11,261 nt of DNA from Bacillota bacterium (GTDB taxonomy: Bacteria; Bacillota; Bacilli; Alicyclobacillales; SLC66), in the NCBI GenBank assembly GCA_021846145.1, contig JAJZCJ010000086.1, forward strand, positions 1-11,261, in the 5' to 3' direction. Below, piece after piece: positions 7,087 through 11,261 of the stretch. Below the pieces are notes generated by a model. The model ran no database searches. It saw only the letters and a program-made list of their open reading frames with translations, and was not told where the DNA came from. A program made the position numbers and the translations under genes. Within the stretch, counting starts at the first letter, position 1; each line of letters starts with the position of its first letter.

Positions 7087-7224
7087 TGCTCCACCTCCGT
7101 CTGAGCCTAGACTGAGTATGAGTGCATCGGAAGTGTTCTGCTAGTACGCACACCATGGAGCTTCTTGAACGGCTCAAAATGGAATCTCCCGCTTCTAAGC
7201 GAAGCGTAAGCGGGAGTAGTTCAA
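7087..7224 (+). ncRNA. Putative omega/reRNA scaffold of the TnpB-like system
   Basis: TnpB guide RNAs are made from the element's right end, often starting inside tnpB, with the guide read from the flank. Here a compound stem pairs CCAT (7153-7156) with ATGG (7179-7182) and GAGC (7159-7162) with GCTC (7172-7175). Its loop CTTGAAC (7164-7170) is exactly complementary to GTTCAAG (7219-7225), the tail after the terminal hairpin 7186-7216. This gives a pseudoknot of six scaffold pairs plus one with the first flank base. The 5' end is unknown and may lie within the coding sequence. The guide would begin at 7225 (GGTCAGATTT). Structure was found by eye; expression is inferred. Confidence 0.55.
7186..7216. 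repeat. Right-end subterminal hairpin of the IS unit
   Basis: CTCCCGCTT (7186-7194) pairs perfectly with AAGCGGGAG (7208-7216), 9 bp with a 13-base loop. A competing inner stem CGCTT (7190-7194) with AAGCG (7202-7206) has a CTAAGCG loop. AAGCG occurs three times in 7198-7212. The hairpin is followed by the tail GTAGTTCAA. Confidence 0.78.
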
Positions 7225-7226
7225 GG

Positions 7227-7280
7227 TCAGATTTCCTTTTCCGTGATGCGTTGAATTTTGGCGTTCACATTCTTTGCCAT
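7227..7280 (-). other. Possible 17-codon ORF or gene remnant at the IS right flank
   Basis: On the minus strand GGAGG (7292-7296) precedes ATG (7280) by 11 bases. The reading frame MAKNVNAKIQRITEKEI ends at TGA (7227-7229), just two bases outside the presumed IS tip. An extended -10 (TGCTAGAAT, minus strand, 7354-7346) lies upstream, so a short transcript is possible. I do not recognise the peptide. It could be the start of a gene lost when the element arrived, a small leader peptide, or chance. Its DNA also provides the putative guide of the TnpB-like RNA. The rest of 7225-7413 shows only the comFC leader and ribosome site. Confidence 0.25.
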
Positions 7281-7413
7281 GATTGCTTCAACCTCCTGCG
7301 ATTCGTGTTTGTTTGGACAACTACCACGATACCAGGATGTCTTTTATTCTAGCAAACCTCAAATTACTTCATTACAGGACTGCTTTGTACATTATTAAGA
7401 AGGAGGGGGTTAC

Positions 7414-8259
7414 ATGGCACGCACATCACCACCACCAAGTTCACAGGAGAGATTAGCTCGGCAATTGGACGTAGGGACACAAGGCAAAGTTAATCATCCC
7501 TGGCTTGGCCGTATGATTGATTTATTGTTTCCTGAGCCAGCTCACTGTCCGCTTTGTGACTTTCCGTTTTCGCATGAGCCTAAAGGTTGGTCACGGGTGC
7601 ATCTATGTGCTCGTTGTCAAGCGAATGTGGCAGAGATCATGGGTGGCGTTTGTCGCACATGCGGCCGACCGGATGCAGGTCCAATTTGTCAGGAATGCCA
7701 GAGGAGTGAGCATTTATTCTTTTCTGCGCGGGCGTATGGCAGGTATCATGGTACCATTGAGGATGCGATTAAAGGTTATAAGTATCAAGGCAATACGAAA
7801 TTGCTCCCGATTTTGGGGGAGTGGATTACCGAGACTTATCTTCGTTATTATGGAGATGATCGGGAAGTGCGCGTGGTACCTGTGCCTATGCATGCAACCA
7901 AGCAAGCTAATCGCGGCTTCAATCAGGCCGAAGAACTCGCAAAATACATGAGTAAGGCGCTTAAGCTTCCGTACGTGGACATATTGCAACGAGCGCTGCC
8001 AAGCGCAAGTCAAACCACACACAATCGTAAGGATCGCAAGTATGAGGGGCAAAATCCATTTGCAGCGCTAGCGGTACCGACTCGTGTGCGTTATTTGCCT
8101 CGTTACCGTCAAATGCATCCTGACCCTAACCCGATTGCTGGACAGACGGTGGTATTAGTAGATGATGTGTTGACGACGGGAAGTACTGCAGATGCTTGCG
8201 CAGAGGTGCTATACCATCACGGCGCTGTAGCTGTCCACGTATTGACGGTGGCTCGATAA
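7414..8259 (+). CDS. comFC: ComFC, ComF-family phosphoribosyltransferase-like protein
   Basis: Cytoplasmic competence-associated protein of 281 aa, linked to DNA uptake and processing in Bacillus. Two zinc-binding clusters are visible: CPLC (45-48) with CARC (65-68), and CRTC (80-83) with CQEC (92-95). A type I phosphoribosyltransferase fold follows, with VVPVPMHATKQANRGFNQAEEL and the PRPP loop VVLVDDVLTTGST (Asp250-Asp251). The start is fixed by AAGGAGGG (7400-7407) seven bases before the ATG. About 35 polar residues precede the usual beginning (MIDLLFP), making the protein somewhat longer than the typical 230-240 aa. A weak promoter (TTACTT 7364-7369, 18 bases, TACATT 7388-7393) may serve it. 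comFA is not upstream, where it is found in B. subtilis; the IS unit is there instead. Next downstream is yvyF, the conserved partner. Confidence 0.94.
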   Translation: MARTSPPPSSQERLARQLDVGTQGKVNHPWLGRMIDLLFPEPAHCPLCDFPFSHEPKGWSRVHLCARCQANVAEIMGGVCRTCGRPDAGPICQECQRSEHLFFSARAYGRYHGTIEDAIKGYKYQGNTKLLPILGEWITETYLRYYGDDREVRVVPVPMHATKQANRGFNQAEELAKYMSKALKLPYVDILQRALPSASQTTHNRKDRKYEGQNPFAALAVPTRVRYLPRYRQMHPDPNPIAGQTVVLVDDVLTTGSTADACAEVLYHHGAVAVHVLTVAR

Positions 8260-8269
8260 ATCGATAGTA

Positions 8270-8298
8270 TTCGAATTTGAGATAAAAGACTGTATAAT
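8270..8298 (+). promoter_or_regulatory. Promoter between comFC and yvyF
   Basis: A perfect TATAAT (8293-8298) preceded by TG at 8291-8292 lies just upstream of yvyF. The matching -35 (TTCGAA, 8270-8275, 17-base spacer) is poor. No sigma-D type TAAA/GCCGATAT pair was found. Transcription would begin near 8305, which decides the yvyF start codon. Confidence 0.5.
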
Positions 8299-8331
8299 AC
8301 ATAGAGAACGATGTGGAGTGGGGGAATTGGA

Positions 8332-8718
8332 GTGTCGATTGCCAATTGTAAACGGTGCGGTAGAATTTTCCAAAAAACAACATCCGATATATGCCCAGAT
8401 TGCATGCGCAAGGAAGAAGCAACTTTTGATGAGATTAAGCTGTTTTTGCGCACTCATGAAAATGCAGGGATTCCAGAAGTAGTGGAGGAGCTTGGCGTTG
8501 ATGAGGAATTGGTGGTGAAGTTTTTGCGCGATGGGCGCCTGATCGCATCCAAGAAGATGACGTATCCGTGTGCGGAGTGTGGCAAACCGATACAAACAGG
8601 CAAGTATTGTTCCGACTGTTTAAAAAGTTTAGTGAACACCGTACAAGATCTCAAGGATTCACTGGCCAAGTCGCAAAAAAACAAAGGCGGCTATTATTCA
8701 CAACGAAATCAGGAGTGA
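8332..8718 (+). CDS. yvyF: YvyF, flagellar operon protein (TIGR03826-type)
   Basis: Small zinc-finger-like protein of 128 aa from the late flagellar operon of Bacilli. The N-terminal CKRC (6-9) pairs with CPDC (21-24), and the C-terminal CAEC (80-83) with CSDC (93-96). Between them is a conserved helical segment with IPEVVEELGVDEELVVKFLRDGRL, which resembles a small winged-helix/MerR-like fold. An ATG exists at 8311, but the predicted transcript starts near 8305, leaving no room for a ribosome site. The GTG at 8332 has GGGGG (8320-8324) seven bases upstream and gives the family's usual beginning, so it was chosen. In B. subtilis comFC-yvyF-flgM-flgN-flgK-flgL are consecutive. Here the order breaks after yvyF, whose stop abuts the stop of a convergent glycosyltransferase gene. 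Molecular function is not established to my knowledge. Confidence 0.88.
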   Translation: MSIANCKRCGRIFQKTTSDICPDCMRKEEATFDEIKLFLRTHENAGIPEVVEELGVDEELVVKFLRDGRLIASKKMTYPCAECGKPIQTGKYCSDCLKSLVNTVQDLKDSLAKSQKNKGGYYSQRNQE

Positions 8719-10638
8719 TTAAGGTTTTCGCATCATTTGCTGACTCAGTTGCACAGGATCTTGCTTGACATGCACGAGGGACGAAAGGTGTTGTATTAGT
8801 TCTGAGTCTGGGAATTGCATTTTTCCTTCGTAGAGTGTTTTGCGCACTAGTTTCAGGTCTTGTCTGAGGTGAGCCAAGTTGGTTTCGATGATCACTTGGG
8901 TCACTGTTGGCTCGAAAGCATGGGCTTTTTTTAGCCATGACTTCACTTTTTTGGATTCTTGCAGCTTTAAGTAGTGAAGTGCGTTTTTTTCACATTCATG
9001 GACAGTTCGCCCTGGCCATTCTATCTCTTCTAAGATGCCTCGCAACGGAGAAAACGTCAAATTGATCCACACTTGGTGCAAATCAGAGGCACTGGGTAGC
9101 CAATCCTTTAGTATCTGACCCGCTCTCATGGCAATGAACTCGCGCAGGAGCAGCTGGGAACCCCACTGGTGCGCTTTGCTGACACTTAAGAGTTCATGGG
9201 CTTTTAATAGATACTGCCCTCTGACGCCAGCTTGTTGCCAGTGTGCCCTACCTTTTTCGTCATCACCCAGATTGATTAAGAAAATACCATATAACACTTC
9301 GGCAAGTTCGGCGTGGGTCTGATCAACAAAGGCTTCTAGCGCGACTGGGTCTTGCTGGCTCAATAATGCCATGCGTGAACGCAGGGTGGACTCGGATATG
9401 CCAAACTTCTGTTCCATTCGCTCAATGACGGATTCCGCCTGTGCGTAACCCATGGCCACGTAGGTTTCTGTGTAATTTTCATAGGCTGCGGGGCGAACAA
9501 GCCGCTTTTCAAAGTGTTCATAGAGAAATTCCGGGTCATTGGGAGCGAGTGCCACAATCGGGATAATCGTTTGATCCAAGCTGGGATTCTCCTGGAAAGC
9601 TTGCAAAAACCACCGCCTCGCGTTCAACTCGTCGCCAAGCCATGTCCAGACGACGCCAAGATCGAAAGCGGCAAGGTACGTCCCGGTGCCTTCCAAAAAT
9701 TCGATCAGGCCGGATTTGGTATCTCCTTGTTGCCGACACTCCATCAATACTTGTACAGATTCGCGCAGGTGATTCGTGTCTGCGAGCATGTTGGCGTAGC
9801 GTTTTTTCATGTCAGTAAACCAGGGGAAGTAGGCGACAGCTTCTTTGGCTAGTTTTGTGGCCTCTTCTTTTTTGCCTGATTCCCAGAGCGCATGCAGCAA
9901 ATTCATCACAATGCGCGGAGTGAAGTTGACCCAGGTTTGGGGCGGTGTCTTGCGAATCATGTTCCAAGTGTCCTTGGCAAGATCGATGCATTTGGGCCAA
10001 TCGCGTTGCAAGACGTATTCGGCGATCAGGTTTGATCGTTGAAATAAATTATCCGGCTCATTTGCCAGTTCTTCTTCTAACAACTCCGTGTTGCGCGTAG
10101 ATTTGCCGCGATTTTTGAGAAATTCCGTCGTATAGCCAAGGTGGTGAAATTCCACGTCGAGCGAGGTGATGGGGCGTTTGGTGCGGGCGACAGAGTCAGC
10201 CACCTGCTCATGAATAGTGCCACTGTAAAAATGGCCGCGCCGAAATATCCGCATCACGCGAATGCCCATGACCGACGTAAGATTGGATAGCGAGCCTAAG
10301 TAGTTTTTCACCGTGATAAAAATGCCTTCCGCATCGGTGGCGGCAAGGAAATCGCGAATTTTTTGCTTATGCGTCTCTTCGATAAATTCATCGGCGTCAA
10401 TGGTCAGCATAAACTCGCCTTGCGCATGGCGAAGAGCTTCATTTCTTGCAGCGGCAAAGTCATTGGTCCACTCGTAGTGAAACACTTTGCACCCGAAAGA
10501 CTCAGCAATCTCGATGGTGGAATCAGTGGAACCAGTATCGACTAGGATGATTTCATCCGCGACGCCTTGCAGCGATTCTAGGCACTTTGGCAACGTCAGC
10601 GCCTCGTTTTTAGCAATTAGGCAAGCAGAAATTAACAT
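8719..10638 (-). CDS. GT2 glycosyltransferase fused to TPR repeats
   Basis: Cytoplasmic glycosyltransferase of 639 aa. The GT-A domain (residues 1 to about 200) shows ISACLIAKNEA at the N-terminus, VDTGSTDSTIEIA (33-45), WTNDFAAARNEAL (57-69) and the metal/nucleotide-sugar motif DAD at 81-83 in LTIDADEF. HEQV and HHLGY follow, typical of the SunS/WaaE-like GT2 group. From about 200 to the end the protein is helical with TPR-like repeats, for instance GTGTYLAAFDLGVVWTWLGD. The frame extends upstream to 10782, but GGAGGT (10647-10652) stands eight bases before the ATG at 10638, the point where GT2 homology begins. It lies 31 bases after the upstream paralogue, so the two are likely one transcript. 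Such GT2-TPR proteins often glycosylate flagellin or surface proteins; the yvyF neighbour makes that attractive but unproven. Confidence 0.88.
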   Translation of the reverse strand: MLISACLIAKNEALTLPKCLESLQGVADEIILVDTGSTDSTIEIAESFGCKVFHYEWTNDFAAARNEALRHAQGEFMLTIDADEFIEETHKQKIRDFLAATDAEGIFITVKNYLGSLSNLTSVMGIRVMRIFRRGHFYSGTIHEQVADSVARTKRPITSLDVEFHHLGYTTEFLKNRGKSTRNTELLEEELANEPDNLFQRSNLIAEYVLQRDWPKCIDLAKDTWNMIRKTPPQTWVNFTPRIVMNLLHALWESGKKEEATKLAKEAVAYFPWFTDMKKRYANMLADTNHLRESVQVLMECRQQGDTKSGLIEFLEGTGTYLAAFDLGVVWTWLGDELNARRWFLQAFQENPSLDQTIIPIVALAPNDPEFLYEHFEKRLVRPAAYENYTETYVAMGYAQAESVIERMEQKFGISESTLRSRMALLSQQDPVALEAFVDQTHAELAEVLYGIFLINLGDDEKGRAHWQQAGVRGQYLLKAHELLSVSKAHQWGSQLLLREFIAMRAGQILKDWLPSASDLHQVWINLTFSPLRGILEEIEWPGRTVHECEKNALHYLKLQESKKVKSWLKKAHAFEPTVTQVIIETNLAHLRQDLKLVRKTLYEGKMQFPDSELIQHLSSLVHVKQDPVQLSQQMMRKP

Positions 10639-10646
10639 CCAGGGTG

Positions 10647-10652
10647 ACCTCC
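10647..10652 (-). promoter_or_regulatory. Ribosome binding site that fixes the glycosyltransferase start
   Basis: GGAGGT on the minus strand, eight bases before ATG 10638. It rules out the longer 687-residue reading, whose extra 48 residues overlap the end of the upstream gene and look unlike protein of this family. Confidence 0.7.
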
Positions 10653-10669
10653 AATAATCGATACCAACA

Positions 10670-11261
10670 TTAGTGCAAAAGTGTGGCGAGTCGCGCCTTA
10701 GCAGGTGTATAGCCAGCCATTGCGGCCATTTCATAATAGGATCGCGCGCGCGCGGTGTCTTGCTGACTCTCATAAAAAGCACCTAAGTTATAAGCGGCAA
10801 GAAAGGAACCAGTGCCGATCACCGTGGGATACTTGTCCGATTTGTCGCCAAGTGCTAGGCAAGTCTCAAAAGCCTGCTGGATCATGTCAAGGTTCGGGAC
10901 CTGTAACTGAATCAGCGCAATGCCGATAAAAAAGTATAAGTCAGGATAATCAGGCAACTGCGAAAGCGCCTTGCCCACAACATCCCAAAGCGTAGTTTGA
11001 TCCCCACTGCGCTTTAGATCATAAAGATACGCCATCATCAGTTCCGGGTAAAAGGGATAAGCAACCGCACCTCGCTTCAACGCTTCTGCGTAACTTTGCA
11101 GCGCCTCCGCATGACGTTGTAATTGATCCAGACTCTTTCCTCGTTGATACTGGTAGTATGTTAGCTGGGGCGACGAGGGTTCCAGCGACAATGCCCGGTC
11201 GATCAGCGCCAAATTGCGCAGCGATTTCTTTTTCATTGCGGCAACTGGGAGAGCGTAACCA
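10670..11261 (-). CDS. C-terminal TPR half of a second GT2-TPR glycosyltransferase (5' end outside window)
   Basis: A minus-strand frame of 196 visible codons, open to the window edge. The in-frame ATG at 11236 is probably internal. The residues before it (GYALPVAA) and after (MKKKSLRNLALIDRALSLEP) line up with the downstream paralogue's join between GT2 and TPR parts (HHLGYTTEFLKNRGKSTRNTELLEEELANEP). No ribosome site precedes it. The visible part is TPR-like: LQRHAEALQSYAEAL, and GTGSFLAAYNLGAFYESQQD, which closely matches GTGTYLAAFDLGVVWTWLGD in the neighbour. It ends 31 bases before the start of that gene. The product is therefore most likely a tandem paralogue acting in the same glycan pathway. 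The missing catalytic half is an inference; a stand-alone TPR protein is the alternative. Confidence 0.75.
   Translation of the reverse strand, partial: GYALPVAAMKKKSLRNLALIDRALSLEPSSPQLTYYQYQRGKSLDQLQRHAEALQSYAEALKRGAVAYPFYPELMMAYLYDLKRSGDQTTLWDVVGKALSQLPDYPDLYFFIGIALIQLQVPNLDMIQQAFETCLALGDKSDKYPTVIGTGSFLAAYNLGAFYESQQDTARARSYYEMAAMAGYTPAKARLATLLH

Larger units (their letters stand above)
5036..7224 (+). mobile_element. IS200/IS605-like (IS1341-type) unit carrying a regulator and tnpB-like gene, no tnpA
   Basis: The unit is defined by two subterminal hairpins that share the core TCTAAGCGAAG, at 5059-5080 (left) and 7186-7216 (right), with nothing similar in the core genes around. The right end runs hairpin, then GTAGTTCAA. 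A hairpin followed by a short tail ending in TCAA is the right-end layout of IS608-type elements, so the right tip is placed after 7224. The left tip is less certain: a TTTGAT at 5031-5036, 22 bases outside the left hairpin, is a candidate for the retained target/TAM, but no rule in the sequence proves it. Inside are an HTH regulator (minus), a TnpB-related gene (plus) and a putative guide RNA. No Y1 transposase is present, so mobilisation would need one in trans. Confidence 0.72.

Noticed and set aside
7198..7212. AAGCG repeats as a CRISPR-like or iteron array
   Set aside because: There are only three short copies, all inside the right-end hairpin; no spacers are present.
8257..8298. Sigma-D flagellar promoter for yvyF
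   Set aside because: No TAAA followed at 14-16 bases by GCCGATAT-like sequence; a TATAAT fits the vegetative sigma factor.

Overview
The window looks like a chromosomal segment of a motile, naturally competent-type member of the Bacillota (class Bacilli). The reasons are a RecD2-type helicase, a PhoP/PhoR-like two-component pair, ComFC next to the flagellar-operon protein YvyF, strong GGAGG-type ribosome binding sites, and use of ATG, GTG and TTG starts. An Alicyclobacillaceae-like host is possible, but that is only an impression from gene order and base composition.

Bases 1-4023 form a tight plus-strand block: recD2 (its 5' end lies outside the window), a PhoP/OmpR-class response regulator that overlaps recD2 by ATGA, and a sensor histidine kinase four bases further on. 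The kinase has one membrane segment, a PAS domain and no extracellular sensor.

Bases 4024-7413 are accessory DNA. First comes a minus-strand Rpn/PD-(D/E)XK family gene broken by one in-frame TGA where the family is expected to have Trp. Next is a complete IS200/IS605-like unit of about 2.2 kb. It is bounded by two subterminal hairpins that share the 11-base core TCTAAGCGAAG. It encodes no Y1 transposase. It carries a small Cro/CI-type regulator (minus) divergent from a TnpB-related protein (plus). The intergenic region holds three copies of TAGTTTG around the tnpB promoter. Behind the tnpB stop is a putative omega/reRNA scaffold with a 6-7 bp pseudoknot between a hairpin loop and the right-end tail, so the flanking DNA from 7225 would be the guide. 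The TnpB-related protein keeps the first two RuvC acidic residues, has His where the third Asp is expected, and has no zinc ribbon. This regulator + TnpB-like protein + guide RNA module is the most interesting part of the window.

Bases 7414-8718 return to core genes: comFC and yvyF, the first two genes of the classic comFC-yvyF-flgM flagellar/competence arrangement. The accessory block probably landed between the recD2-phoPR cluster and comFC.

Bases 8719-11261 hold two tandem minus-strand glycosyltransferase genes, each GT2 plus TPR. The second runs off the window edge, and only its TPR half is visible. They converge on yvyF with directly abutting stop codons. Flagellin or surface glycan modification is a reasonable guess from context, not a demonstrated role. 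No tRNA, rRNA, CRISPR array or convincing intrinsic terminator was seen.
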